Shown piece by piece: positions 1-8,221 of a DNA stretch of 11,183 bases. Source of the DNA: Thermus sp. JCM 17653 (GTDB taxonomy: Bacteria > Deinococcota > Deinococci > Deinococcales > Thermaceae). Every line of letters starts with the position of its first letter. The stretch's first letter is position 1. The notes under the pieces are model-generated. The model did not search any database, had not been told where the DNA came from, and saw only the letters and a list, made by a program, of their open reading frames with translations. Where the stretch lies: NCBI GenBank assembly GCA_001311585.1, contig BBBN01000033.1:1-11183 (forward strand). Reading direction: 5' to 3'. The position numbers and the translations under genes are program-made.

Positions 1-59
1 CTGGCCGGGCCACGGGGGGGAGGGACGTGCGGGCGGGGCAGGTGGTGGAGCCCTTCTGA
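1..59 (+). CDS. C-terminal end of an unrecognised upstream gene (partial)
   Basis: A reading frame open from the left edge (codons from base 3) ends at TGA 57-59; its last residues read GRATGGRDVRAGQVVEPF. The 18 visible residues do not identify a family. The stop overlaps the nagA Shine-Dalgarno and lies 10 bases before the nagA ATG, so the two genes are probably co-transcribed and translationally coupled. A sugar-metabolism gene would fit the context, but nothing seen here shows it. Confidence 0.5.
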   Translation, partial: GRATGGRDVRAGQVVEPF

Positions 60-68
60 AGGAGGAGG
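59..68 (+). promoter_or_regulatory. Shine-Dalgarno of nagA
   Basis: AAGGAGGAGG lies directly before the ATG at 70, overlapping the stop of the upstream gene. It is a near-perfect anti-16S match and fixes the nagA start. It contrasts with the minus-strand genes of this window, several of which lack any such site. Confidence 0.8.
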
Positions 69-69
69 C

Positions 70-1142
70 ATGGTGCTGGAAGGAAGGATCCTGACCGAAA
101 GGGGCTTCGTGGAAGGAAGGCTCTTCTTCTCCGAGCGGATAGAGGCCCTCGAGGAAACCAGGGTGGAAGGCCCCTACATCCTCCCCGGTTTCCTGGACCT
201 GCACGTCCACGGGGGGCTAGGGGCGGACGCCATGGAGGGGAAGGAGGCCGTGCTCAGGATGGCCCGCCTCCACCTGCAGCGGGGCACCACGGGCCTCCTC
301 CCCACCACCGTCACCGCGCCCCCGGAGGCCATAGAAAAGGCCCTTCGGGGCATCGGCGAGGCCATGGCGGAATGCGAGGCCCTCCTGGCGCCCACCTGGA
401 AGGCCCCTTCATAAGCCCGAACCGCCTGGGGGCCCAGCCCCCCTTCCCCCGGCTCCCCGACCCGCACCTCGCGGAGAGGTGGCTTTCCCTGGCCCCCGTC
501 CGGGTGGTGACCCTGGCCCCCGAGCTCCCGGGGAGCTTGGAGCTGGTGCGCTTCTTGGCGGGCAGGGGCGTCCGGGTCCAGATGGGCCACACCGCCGCAA
601 GTTACGCCGAGGCCCTGGCCGCCCTGGAGGCGGGGGCGGTGGGCTTCACCCACCTCTACAACGCCATGACCCCCCTCCACCACCGGGAGCCCGGGGCGGT
701 GGGCCTCGCCCTGGAGCGGGGCCTTTGGGCGGAGCTCATCCCGGACGGCCTCCACGTCCACCCCGCCGCCCTGCGCCTAGCCTTAAAGAGCATCCCCGGC
801 CTCTATTTCGTCACCGACGCGTGGCGGCGGCGGGAATGCCGGACGGGGTCTACCCCTTGGGGGCCCACCGGGTGGAGAAGCGGGGGGAGGGGGTGTGGCT
901 CGGGGAGAGCCTGGCGGGGAGCGCCCTCACCATGGACCAGGCCCTCCGCAACCTGGTGGCCTTCGGGCTTTCCCTCGAGGAAGCCGCAAGGAGGCTTTCC
1001 ACCCTCCCCGCCCGCTACCTGGGCCTTTCCGACCGGGGGGAGATCGCCCCCGGCAAGCGGGCCGACCTGGTGGTGCTTGACGAGGACTTCCGGGTGGAGG
1101 CCGTCTACCTGGGGGCAGGCGGGCGGCCCCCGCGCTCCTTGA
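70..1142 (+). CDS. nagA: N-acetylglucosamine-6-phosphate deacetylase (two frameshifts)
   Basis: Amidohydrolase-superfamily enzyme that removes acetate from GlcNAc-6-phosphate in cytosolic amino-sugar catabolism and cell-wall recycling. Visible in order across three frames: LDLHVHG metal motif (about residue 45), TTGLLPTTVT, HLEGPFISP with the metal-binding Glu (about 110), GHTAAS, GFTHLYNAMTPLHHREPG with a metal-binding His, PDGLHVHP, and FVTDA with the catalytic Asp followed by AAAGMPDGVYPLG, then the C-terminal strand IAPGKRADLVVLDED. The frame changes near 389 (CTGGCGCCCAC probably lost a G) and near 821 (GACGCGTGGCGG probably lost a G); both repairs restore conserved motifs. The 3' end is uncertain. 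The frame after 821 runs on to a stop at 1282 with an unnatural tail. The usual end, after VYLG at about 1113, suggests a third indel; 1142 is the nearest stop in another frame. About 355 residues is normal for the family. Confidence 0.88.
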
Positions 1143-1232
1143 AGAGAGCGCCGGGCAAAGGCGGGAGGCTCCTAAGTACCCCACCGCAGCTTTCGCCGCA
1201 TGCCCCCATGCTACCCCAGCCCGGCCTTGGCT

Positions 1233-1451
1233 TCAGGGGCCATTCCAGATGGCGATGTTGCTCCAGGCAGAGGAAACGTTGAAGGGAAAGGCCAACTCGC
1301 TCTTTAGATTAGAAAAATCCCAGAGATTGGCGCTCAGGGCGAAGACCCGGGCCCGGTACTTCCCTGCCCTCGGCACAGGCCGCAAAGAGGAGAAGCACAA
1401 CCCCTAGCCTTGCCCAGAAGGCTAGGGCCTCCCTCAGGGGGCAAGATACAT
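1233..1451 (-). CDS. Small lipoprotein-like secreted protein, frameshifted (putative)
   Basis: On the minus strand a hydrophobic leader (REALAFWARLGVVLLLFAAC) ends in a lipobox-like FAAC. In another frame the sequence continues as KYRARVFALSANLWDFSN, then through SELAFPFNVSSAWSNIAIWN, to TGA 1235-1233. This is aromatic-rich, natural-looking protein rather than the Arg/Gly/Pro-rich shadow typical of this DNA. Joining the parts needs a net +1 (or two lost bases) near 1365-1385. The ATG at 1451 would need one more lost base at 1440-1445 to enter the leader, so the start is provisional. A TAGAAT box at 1483-1478 could be its -10. I do not recognise the family; it may be a short lipoprotein or a remnant of a longer one. 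Codons are less G/C-rich at position 3 than in the neighbours. Confidence 0.4.
1402..1427. repeat. Perfect 10-bp inverted repeat with 6-nt loop
   Basis: CCCTAGCCTT, loop GCCCAG, then AAGGCTAGGG: a perfect hairpin. No T-run follows it on the + strand, and only a mixed pyrimidine stretch follows on the minus strand, so it is not a textbook intrinsic terminator. It lies downstream of nagA and would also fall inside the signal-peptide codons of the putative minus-strand lipoprotein. Confidence 0.7.
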
Positions 1452-1476
1452 GGACCTGACGTGGCCACCTCGCCCC

Positions 1477-1483
1477 TATTCTA
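1477..1483. promoter_or_regulatory. Possible overlapping divergent -10 boxes
   Basis: The string TATTCTA reads TATTCT (4/6 to TATAAT) on the + strand, about 30 nt before the AI-2E gene start, and TAGAAT (5/6) on the minus strand, about 27 nt before the putative lipoprotein ATG. CTGACG at 1456-1461 could be a + strand -35, but the 15-bp spacer is short. Weak evidence, listed because no better promoter is visible between the divergent genes. Confidence 0.3.
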
Positions 1484-1513
1484 CTCTTCCCAGGCCGTTC
1501 CCCCGGGAATAGA

Positions 1514-2448
1514 GTGAAGGGCATGGGACGCTGGTTCCTCAGCCTGGGCCTTTTCCTCCTGGGCCTCTGGGCCTTAGCCCGCCTCTACTCCCTTCTCCTC
1601 TGGGTCTTCCTGGCCTTCACCCTGGCCGCCGCCCTGGACCCGGCGGCGAGGCTTTTGGGGCGCCGTCTCCCCCACCCCAGCGCGGTTATCCTGGCCTACC
1701 TCCTGGTCCTGGGGGTGGTGGCCCTGGGGGGCTTCCTGGCAGCGCCTTTGCTCGCCGCCCAGTTCCGCCACCTGGCCGAACTTCTTCCTCAGACAGTCTC
1801 ATGGATGGAGTCCAACCTCGGTCTGGTGTCGGGCGACCTCACCGCCTCTCTGGCCGCCTCGGTGCGGGTGGCGGGAGGCCTTCTTGCCCGCGCGGCCGAG
1901 ACGGTCTCCGAGCTGGTCCTCGCCCTGGTGCTGGCGGTGATGATCAGCCTCGAGCCCCACCTGGTGCAGCGGGCCGCCCCCTACTTGCCCGGACAGGGTT
2001 GGGATCGGGTTCTGGAGGACACCTGGCGCCGCATGGGCTACTGGGCCCGGGCCCAGTTCCTCATCGCCCTCTCCTTCGCCCTCCTCTTTGGGAACTGGCT
2101 CCTCCTCCTAGGGGTGCCGAGCCCCCTGGCCCTGGGGGTCATGGGCGGGGTGCTGGAGGTGGTACCCTTCGTGGGAGGCCTCACCACCGCCTTGCTCGCC
2201 ACCCTCTTGGCCCTCTCCGCCAAGGGGCCCCTGGCCGCCCTTTTGGTCCTCCTGGGCTACGGGGTCATCGCCCTTCTGGAAGGCAAGGTGCTCATCCCCC
2301 TCATCTACGGGCGCACCCTGGCTTCCACCCCGCCTTGGTGCTCCTGGCCATCTTCGCCTTTGGGAAGCTCTTTGGCTTCCTGGGCATCTTCTTGGCGGTG
2401 CCCATGACCATCCTGGCGGCGGGCCTTTTGCGCCACTGGCGGGGCTAG
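1514..2448 (+). CDS. AI-2E/PerM-family transporter-like membrane protein (one frameshift)
   Basis: Polytopic inner-membrane protein of the PerM/YhhT/AI-2E exporter family. The family contains autoinducer-2 exporters and Na+/H+ antiporters, so the substrate here is unknown. Visible: two N-terminal membrane segments (from GRWFLSLG), a long soluble/amphipathic middle ([16 protein letters not shown]), [17 protein letters not shown], then the C-terminal core with the family hallmark [26 protein letters not shown] and [14 protein letters not shown]. The frame shifts near 2320, where CTGGCTTCCACC needs one extra base to read [15 protein letters not shown]. Restored length is about 311 residues, slightly short but complete. 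GTG 1514 is weakly favoured; ATG 1523, with AAGGG just ahead of it, is an alternative start. The stop TAG 2446-2448 overlaps the stop of the convergent permease gene. Confidence 0.85.
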
Positions 2449-2452
2449 CCCC
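2441..2452. other. GGGGCTAGCCCC palindrome holding both convergent stop codons
   Basis: The 12-bp perfect palindrome carries TAG of the + strand gene (2446-2448) and TAG of the minus-strand gene (2447-2445) in one CTAG core, so the two genes end inside each other with no intergenic space. There is no loop or T-run, so a terminator role is not supported by sequence. Confidence 0.8.
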
Positions 2453-4300
2453 CCACGTGGACCAGGGGCCTCCGTCCTAGGTCCGGCTCCACCCGCCTTA
2501 GGACCTCGTGGGTCAGGGTGGGCACGTCCCCCTCGCCAAAAAGGAGGAAGTCCAAGGCCGCCTGCAGGGGGCTCTCCTCGGGCCACTCAAAGTAGATGTG
2601 GGGCCGCTTGCCCGTGCGGTCTCGGAGATAGAGGAGGAAGGCGGCCAGGGTGTTGGGGGCCGAGGTGCCGATGATGCGGAAGACCCTGTACTGGGGGTGA
2701 TCCACCCCCCAGACCCGGGCCTCGGCGCTGAACTCCGAGGGGTCTTGCACGTAGACCTCCACGAAGTAGACGGGATCGGTGGAAGGGATGTGGCCGATCT
2801 CGCGGATACGCCGTTCCTTCTCCAGGTAGGCGTAGGGGCTCGGCCGCTCGGGGCGGTGGGCCACCAAGCGGATCGGCCCCGTCCCCTCCCCCAAGCGGGC
2901 GATGAGGCGCTCGGCCTCCTCGTCGGGAAGGAAGCGCTCCACCCTCAGCTCAAAGGAGCGGAGGGCCCGCGAGGTGAAGGACACGAGAAGGGTGGCGGCG
3001 ATGAAGAAGGAGGCGATCTTGACCCCGTCCGGGCGCTCGAGGACGTTGGCCACCAAAACGTAGAGGAAGACCAGGAGCAAGCCCCCGTGGTACAGAGCCC
3101 GGGGGCTTTGCGCCTGGCGGTCCAGCCAGTAGGCGGCGAAGGCCGCCGAGGCCATGACCACCAGAACCCCGGTGGCGTAGGCCGCTGCCTGGGCTTCCAC
3201 CCGGGCCCGGAAGGCCAGGGTAACGGCAAAGGCGATGACGGTGAAGAAGACCACCAGGGGGCGCTCCTGCCGGGCCCACTCCGGGGCCATGCCGAAGCGG
3301 GGCAGGTAGCGGGGCACGATGGTGAGAAGGCCGGCCATGGCGCTGGCCCCGGCGAACCAAAGGATAAGGATGGAGGCCAGGTCGTAGAGGCTTCCCACCC
3401 CCTCCCCCAGGTAGCGGTGGGCCAGGTAGCTGATGGCCCGGCCCGAGACCTCCTCACTCCCCCAGAGGTCCGGGGGATGAGAAGGGCGGTGGTCAGGCTG
3501 CTGGTCAAAAGAAGCACCCCCATGATGAGGGCGGCCGCGGTGAGCAAGCGCTGGGTGTTGCGGATCCGGCCCCAGGGCCTCTGGGGGTCATCCCCGGGGG
3601 CACCCCTGATAAGGGGCATGACCGCCACACCGGTCTCAAAGCCGGAAAGCCCCAGGGCCAGCTTGGGGAAGGCCAGGGCCACCCCTAGGAGGAGAGGCAG
3701 GGGGTCGGGGTACTGGCGGAAGAGGGCCTCGAGGTAACGGGTAAGATGAGCCCCCTCCAGGTGGGGCAGGGCAGCCAGGAGGGCCCAGACGTTTAGGGCC
3801 AGGTAACCCAAGGTGAGGACCACCGCCGTCCCGATGGCCTCCCGGAAGCCAGGTAGAAGACGAAGCCCAAAAGGGCGATGAGAAATAGGGTGAGGCCCAC
3901 TTGGTGCCCCTGAAGCCAGGGGGGAGCCAGGGGATTGCCCAGGAGGTGAACGGCGGCGTCGGCGGCGGAGAGGGTGATGGTGAGGGTGAAGTCCGTGGCC
4001 ATGAAGCCCAGGACCACCAGCACCAGGAGCTTCCCCCGCCAGCCGGGGAAAAGCCGGCTTAGGATGCCACCGAGCCCTCCCCGTGAGGGCTTTCCTCTGC
4101 CACCCGGCGGTAAACGGGCAGGGCCCCGAAAAGGGTGAAGAGCACCAAGCCAAGGTGGCCAGGGGGGAAAGGAGCCCCGCCGCCAGAAGGGCGATGCCCG
4201 GCTGGTAGCCCAGGGTGGAAAAGTAGTCCACCCCGGTGAGACACATCACCTGCCACCAGGGGTAGCGGCCTTCCTCCTTGGGGGAAGGGGGAGCGGCCAT
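2445..4300 (-). CDS. APC-superfamily permease with C-terminal cytosolic domain (four frameshifts)
   Basis: Large amino-acid/cation permease-like protein, about 619 residues once frames are joined. The N-terminus has [20 protein letters not shown], an APC first-helix signature, followed by [40 protein letters not shown], the sixth-helix region [20 protein letters not shown], and [20 protein letters not shown]. About 190 mainly soluble residues follow the last helices and include [20 protein letters not shown], unlike short amino-acid permeases and more like APC members such as KimA-type carriers with a cytosolic tail. Substrate cannot be assigned. Frames change near 4150, 4066, 3850 and 3473, each fitting one lost base. 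The ATG at 4300 lies 3 nt after the preceding gene's stop and has no clear Shine-Dalgarno, which fits translational coupling. Confidence 0.85.
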
Positions 4301-4303
4301 GCC

Positions 4304-5223
4304 CTAAGGGAGGCCCAGGGCCCGCCGCGGCCCCTCGGGTACGTGGCCGAAGGCCCGATAGAGGCGGAAGGCCGCCTCCAACTCCGCCTGCCCTCCCGGT
4401 GGAGCTTTTTCTTGGCAAGCCCCAGGACGTAAAGGGCCAGGGGGTTCTTGGGGTCCAGGGCCACAGCCCGCTCCAGCATGCCTAAGGAGCGCTCCAGGCC
4501 TTGGCGGGTAGGAGGTTTGGCGAAGACCCCTCCCCTCGCCTGCTCCTCCCGGTAGTAGTAGAACTGGGAGCGGAGGAAGGCAAAGGGTAAGGGCCGGACC
4601 TCTTCCGGCCTCAAGACCCTGCCCTGAAACCGGTAGCCCACGATACCACCCCCATCTGTGTAAACCGCTTCCACAAAACGGTACCCCATTGCGGTGTCCA
4701 GGAAAAGGCCCCGGTGGCGGGCGAAGGGCTCGGGTTCAGAGGGGTCCACCAGGTAGTCCCTTCCCCCAAGGCGTAGGACCGCCACCGCATGGCCCAGGTT
4801 GCTCTCCTTCCCCTCCGGGTTCCGCCAGACCATATAGACCCCGGCCTCGTAGCCCATCTCCTGCAAAAGCCCTTGGACCAGAACCCCCTGCAAGAGGCAC
4901 TGCCTCTCCCCCTTGAGGGCGGCGTAGGCGAACTCGTACCCCTCCTCCAAGCTGAAGCGGGGAAGGAGGCGCTTCACCAAGAGGAAGGCGAAGCGGGCCG
5001 CCTCGAGGCCCCCCCTTCTCCCCTCCTCCTTCAGGGTCTGCTCCAGGGAGCCGCCAAAAGCCCGGGCGTAGGCCCCTTCCAGCCAGGGGAGGAAGGGAGG
5101 GGCCCCCCTCACCTCCCGGTAGGAGTCCTGGACCAGGGTGGAGAACTCCTGGCCGCGGAGGGGAAAGGCTAGAGCCGGAAGAAAAAGCGCCAGCGGTAAA
5201 ACCCGAAGAATACGAGCCACCAC
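4304..5223 (-). CDS. Exported transglutaminase-like protein with C-terminal TPR (one frameshift)
   Basis: An N-terminal signal peptide ([20 protein letters not shown]) predicts export. The core shows the transglutaminase-like Cys-His-Asp order: ERQCLLQG (Cys about 109), [11 protein letters not shown] (His about 145), [10 protein letters not shown] (Asp about 160). It is followed by a TPR-like helical pair ([20 protein letters not shown]) and a helical tail. Bacterial homologues of this fold act as proteases, peptidases or cross-linking enzymes; the activity here is not determined. A shift near 4391 moves from REGRRSW to the natural [20 protein letters not shown], ending at TAG 4306-4304. Start: tandem GTG at 5223/5220 is the only choice that keeps the signal peptide. 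It sits 55 bases inside the end of the preceding membrane-protein gene, so that segment is read in two frames. Restored length is about 306 residues. Confidence 0.75.
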
Positions 5224-6164
5224 CCGAGAATATACCCGCCGTCCAGGCCCAGCCCCCAAGAACGCCAAACCGGGCGGTGAGAAGGGCAAGGAAGGCCGCC
5301 AGGGGAGCCTTGAGAAGGGTGAGCTTGAGGCTAGGGGAAGGATATAGGCCAGAAGGGGGTTGGCCCCCAGGGGCCGCAGGGGAACCTGGGCCCAGGGGGG
5401 AAGCCCTTCCAGGAGCAAGAAGAGAAAGGCTCCCACCCCCAGGGCCAGGAAGAGGTAAGGGGGGGTCCAGTAGGTCTTGTCGGGGGGGAGAAGGGATTGG
5501 CCCAAGAGGCCAAGGAGGAGGCCCCAAAGGCCCAGGGCCAGGATCCTCCCCCGCCGCCCTTCCAAGAGGGCCTCCCCCACAAAGGTGGCCAGAAGGGCGA
5601 ACCCTCCTGTGGGCACCGCCGAGGGGAGCCCCCGGAGGCCCAGGGGAGCCAGGTAGGTGCGGTTCAGGTGGAGGGGGAGGTTGGTGTCCTCGCGGTACAC
5701 CCCCACCCCCACCCCGGGCACGGGCACCAAGAGGAGGGCCGCCCCGTAGCCCAGGAGGAAGAGGAGGGCGAGGAGAAGGCGCCGGAGGGGCGGGAGGTCG
5801 TAAAGCCAGGCGGCCCAGAGGTAGGCCAGGGCGATGAGCTGAAGCACGTCCAGGGCAAAAACGGGACGGCCCGCCTGGAGGCTGGTGAGGCCAAGGCCCA
5901 GGAGGAAGAGAAGGAGGCGCGGCGGAGAAGGCGCGCCTCGTAGCGCCACCCCGGAAGGCCCCGCCGGAGAAAGCCTCTCCGGCTCAGGGGAATGGCCGCG
6001 CCCATGGCAAGAAGGAACCAGGGGAAGACCCAGTCCGCCAGGTAGTAGCTGTGGCCGAAGGGGCCGTGGCCCATCCACGAGGGGGCGCCCGGGGGCAGGT
6101 TGTTCACCAGGAGCATAAGGAGGACCGTGAGCCCCCGAAAGGCGTCCAGGGCAGGGTTTCTCAT
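5169..6164 (-). CDS. DUF5009/HGSNAT-like membrane acyltransferase (three frameshifts)
   Basis: Polytopic membrane protein of the DUF5009 / heparan-alpha-glucosaminide N-acetyltransferase-like group, relatives of which move acetyl groups across the membrane onto sugars. Diagnostic start: [20 protein letters not shown], then [20 protein letters not shown]. Later landmarks are [59 protein letters not shown] and [13 protein letters not shown]. Frames change near 5920, 5335 and 5236. With the last repair the C-terminus reads [20 protein letters not shown] and stops at TAG 5171-5169. Restored length is about 332 residues. Its ATG overlaps the stop of the deacetylase gene (ATGA), a standard coupling arrangement. 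The acceptor sugar is unknown; the adjacent deacetylase makes an envelope glycan plausible. Confidence 0.82.
5229..5234 (-). promoter_or_regulatory. Possible leaderless-type -10 box before the transglutaminase-like gene
   Basis: TATATT (5/6 to TATAAT) stands 5 nt before the tandem GTG start at 5223. It lies inside the coding end of the membrane acyltransferase gene, where the same bases encode part of GYILGW, so it may be chance. The spacing matches the other boxes of this block. Confidence 0.35.
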
Positions 6165-7287
6165 CTCTTGGCCTGCTGAAGGCCGGAAACGGGGCCCAGG
6201 GCCAGGCCCCGGGCTTTGGCCAGGCGGAGGAAAAGGGGGAGGACCTCGAGGGTGGCCCTCACGTTGTCGTGGAGGAGGACGATTCCCCCAGGGCGGAGGT
6301 GGGCCTGGAGGCGGGCTTCCAGGGTCTGGGGGGAGAGACCGGCGTAATCCCCAGGGTCATCGGTCCAGAAGACCGTGGTGAGGCCGAGCTCCCGGGTCAC
6401 CCGGAGCACGGTGCGGTCAAAGCGGCCCCCCGGGGGACGGAAATAGCGAGGAGAGGCGCCCGTGAGGTCCTCCAGAACCTCGTTGCACCGGAGAATCTCC
6501 TCCCGGATGGCTTCCTGGGAAAGGCCCGGCAGGCGCACGTGGTGGTAGGTGTGGTTGCCGAGCTCGTGGCCCGCCGCCACCAGGTCGCGGACGAAGTAAG
6601 GGTAGGCCTCGGCGTTGCGGCCGATGACGAAGAAGGTGGCCTTCACCCCAAGCCGCCTCAGGGTGTCCAGGAGAAGGGGAGCGAAGAGGGGGTGGGGGGC
6701 GTCGTCAAAGGTAAGGGCGGCGTAGGGGTAGGCCGGGCTCCCGTGGTAGAGGACGCCACCCCTAGGACCGTGCGGCTTTGCAGGAGCTGGAGGGCCCTCT
6801 CCCGGCCCTGGAAGGGAGCGGGCTCCTCCAGGCGGGGACGATCCTCCAACACCGGCTCAGGGGAGCGCCCCGGCGCGAGCCCCGGGTTGAGCCAAAGCCG
6901 CTCATACCCGGAAGGCTCCTTTAGACCCAAGAACTCCCTGGCCCGTTCCCTGGGCACGCTGGCGGTGAAAAGGGGGAAGTCCCCTGGCCCGCGGTAAGGG
7001 CTTGCGTAGAGGGAAAGATCCACCTCGCCGAGGCCCGAGCGGGCGGAGAGGGCCAGCTCCAGGGCCCGCTGGGCCAAGCCCAAAAGGCGGGACGGGGTGG
7101 CCCCCTCCCTGGGCACCTGCAGCACCACGTGGGCCACCTCCAGGTGGCCGTTGGAGAGGTAGACCGCCCGCACCGCTTCGGGCAGGGGGAGGTGGAGAAC
7201 GGGCAGGGACTCGTGGGGCAGGGGCTTGGCGGGGCCGAAACCCTCCACGTAGGGCAGAGGGGCGAGGGCGAGGAGAAGGAAAAGCAT
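6161..7287 (-). CDS. Secreted polysaccharide deacetylase with N-terminal extension (one frameshift)
   Basis: Carbohydrate-esterase-4 (NodB) domain in the C-terminal half, from about residue 180: TFDDAP (motif 1, catalytic and metal Asp), GNHTYHH (motif 2, metal His pair), [11 protein letters not shown] (motif 3), FWTDDPGDY (motif 4) and GGIVLLHDN (motif 5). This predicts a metal-dependent N- or O-deacetylase of GlcNAc-type polymers, exported through the hydrophobic N-terminus [16 protein letters not shown]. The region between, about residues 20-175, has no motif I recognise. The frame shifts near 6760 at a G-run (CTAGGGGTGG), after which [20 protein letters not shown] follows naturally. Restored length is about 375 residues. 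There is no Shine-Dalgarno before ATG 7287; TAAAAT lies 6 nt upstream. The gene ends in an ATGA overlap with the next. Confidence 0.9.
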
Positions 7288-7293
7288 GAGGGG

Positions 7294-7299
7294 ATTTTA
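7294..7299 (-). promoter_or_regulatory. Leaderless-type -10 box before the deacetylase gene
   Basis: TAAAAT (5/6 to TATAAT) ends 6 nt before ATG 7287 and overlaps the TAA stop of the preceding gene. Spacing fits a transcript beginning at or next to the start codon, as known for many Deinococcus and Thermus genes. No convincing -35 is visible. Confidence 0.45.
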
Positions 7300-8208
7300 C
7301 CGGAGGAGGTCCAGCCCGTCGGGGAAGCGGAGGAGGCCGGGGGTGTCGGTCTTGCCGTACTGGAAGACCACCTTGTTCGTCTTGCGGTCCACCACCAGCA
7401 CCCGGTGGCGGCGGTCGTCGGTGAGGACCACCAGGCCCGAGGGGAGGCCCACGGCCACCGAGGGGTGGTCCAGGCGGTCCTTGGGGGAGGCGGGGGCGTA
7501 GCGCCAAAGAACGCGGCCCGCAAGGTCCAGCTCGTACACCGCCCCCGGGGAGGACCAGTCCGCCACCAGGAGGGTGCCCCAGGGGGTGAGGTTGGTGTCG
7601 GAGGGGTAACGGGCGGGGAGGGGTAGGGTCTTGAGGCGGCGCCCCTGGAGGTCCACGATGGCCACGTCCCGGCCCACGATCTCCGTCACCAGGAGGCGGT
7701 CCTGGCCCAAGGGAAAGGCCCCATTGGGCTTGTTGAAGTAGCCATCGGCGTTGCGGCAGACCCCGGTATGGCCCAGAACCCGCTTGAGCTGGCCCTTCTG
7801 CGTGAGGAGAAGGACCCGGCAGTTGCGGATGTCGGCCACGGCGAGGAGCCCCGAGGGCAGGGGCACCAGGTCGTCGGGGTTATCCAGCTGGCCCGGTCCC
7901 TTCCCTGGGCGGCCGGGCTTTCCGTAAACCCAAAGGAGCCTCCCCTCCGGGTAGCTCACCGCCGCCACCGCATCCACCTCGGGGTCGGTGATGTAGGCCA
8001 CCTTCCCCCCGGGGGCGAAGAAGACGTCGTCGGTGTAACGGAAGGGGGGCGGGAGGGGAACCGTTCGCACCAGGCGGCCCTCGCCCGAAAGCTCCACCAG
8101 GCGGTGGTTGCCGGCGTCCGCCACCACCAGGCCCTTCCCCAAGGGACCCTGGGCGAGGGCAAGGACGCCCCAAAAGCTTAGGAGCAAGGCAGGGATAGAC
8201 CTTCTCAT
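7297..8208 (-). CDS. Secreted NHL-like beta-propeller protein
   Basis: The only clearly unbroken complete gene here: 303 residues. A signal peptide (RRSIPALLLSFWGVLALAQG) is followed by repeated blades of the NHL/PQQ-like type: LVVADAGNHRLVEL, VAYITDPEVDAVAAV, LLAVADIRNCRVLLL, LLVTEIVGRDVAIVDLQG, LLVADWSSPGAVYELDLAG, LVVLTDDRRHRVLVVDRKT. This indicates about six blades. Such propellers usually bind ligands or partner proteins; no catalytic residues can be assigned. I chose ATG 8208 because it opens directly into the signal peptide; the in-frame ATG at 8259 would add 17 non-signal residues read over the end of the Nramp gene. There is no Shine-Dalgarno at proper distance (AGGAGG is about 20 nt away), while TAGACT lies 7 nt upstream. 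It sits 10 nt after the Nramp stop and 9 nt before the deacetylase start. Confidence 0.85.
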   Translation of the reverse strand: MRRSIPALLLSFWGVLALAQGPLGKGLVVADAGNHRLVELSGEGRLVRTVPLPPPFRYTDDVFFAPGGKVAYITDPEVDAVAAVSYPEGRLLWVYGKPGRPGKGPGQLDNPDDLVPLPSGLLAVADIRNCRVLLLTQKGQLKRVLGHTGVCRNADGYFNKPNGAFPLGQDRLLVTEIVGRDVAIVDLQGRRLKTLPLPARYPSDTNLTPWGTLLVADWSSPGAVYELDLAGRVLWRYAPASPKDRLDHPSVAVGLPSGLVVLTDDRRHRVLVVDRKTNKVVFQYGKTDTPGLLRFPDGLDLLR

Positions 8209-8215
8209 CGGGGGC

Positions 8216-8221
8216 AGTCTA
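8216..8221 (-). promoter_or_regulatory. Leaderless-type -10 box before the beta-propeller gene
   Basis: TAGACT (TAnnnT form) stands 7 nt before ATG 8208 and overlaps the TAG stop of the Nramp gene. It matches the geometry of the boxes before the Nramp and deacetylase starts, but it is a poor -10 on its own and part of it is forced by the stop codon. Confidence 0.35.

Noticed and set aside
70..1142. nagA and the other broken genes as pseudogenes
   Set aside because: All conserved motifs remain and the shifts are uniformly single losses; error is the simpler explanation.
1249..1410. + strand frame starting ATGGCGATG after nagA
   Set aside because: Lys/Arg/Glu-rich, with no Shine-Dalgarno or motif; the minus-strand reading of the same bases looks more like protein.
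2508..3737. Long + strand open frame of 409 codons opposite the permease gene
   Set aside because: Composition is Gly/His/Glu/Asp-rich antisense shadow with no motif, while the minus strand gives a coherent permease with helices.
4689..5837. Several + strand open frames rich in Gly, Pro and Arg
   Set aside because: They lie opposite well-supported minus-strand genes and lack Shine-Dalgarno sites, motifs or natural composition; typical of 70% G+C DNA.
4246..6078. A single 610-codon minus-strand frame that looks like a fusion of membrane acyltransferase and transglutaminase-like protein
   Set aside because: The fusion arises because one-base losses on both sides put the two genes in the same frame. 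The segment around 5170-5340 is membrane protein in other frames, with its own stop at 5169.
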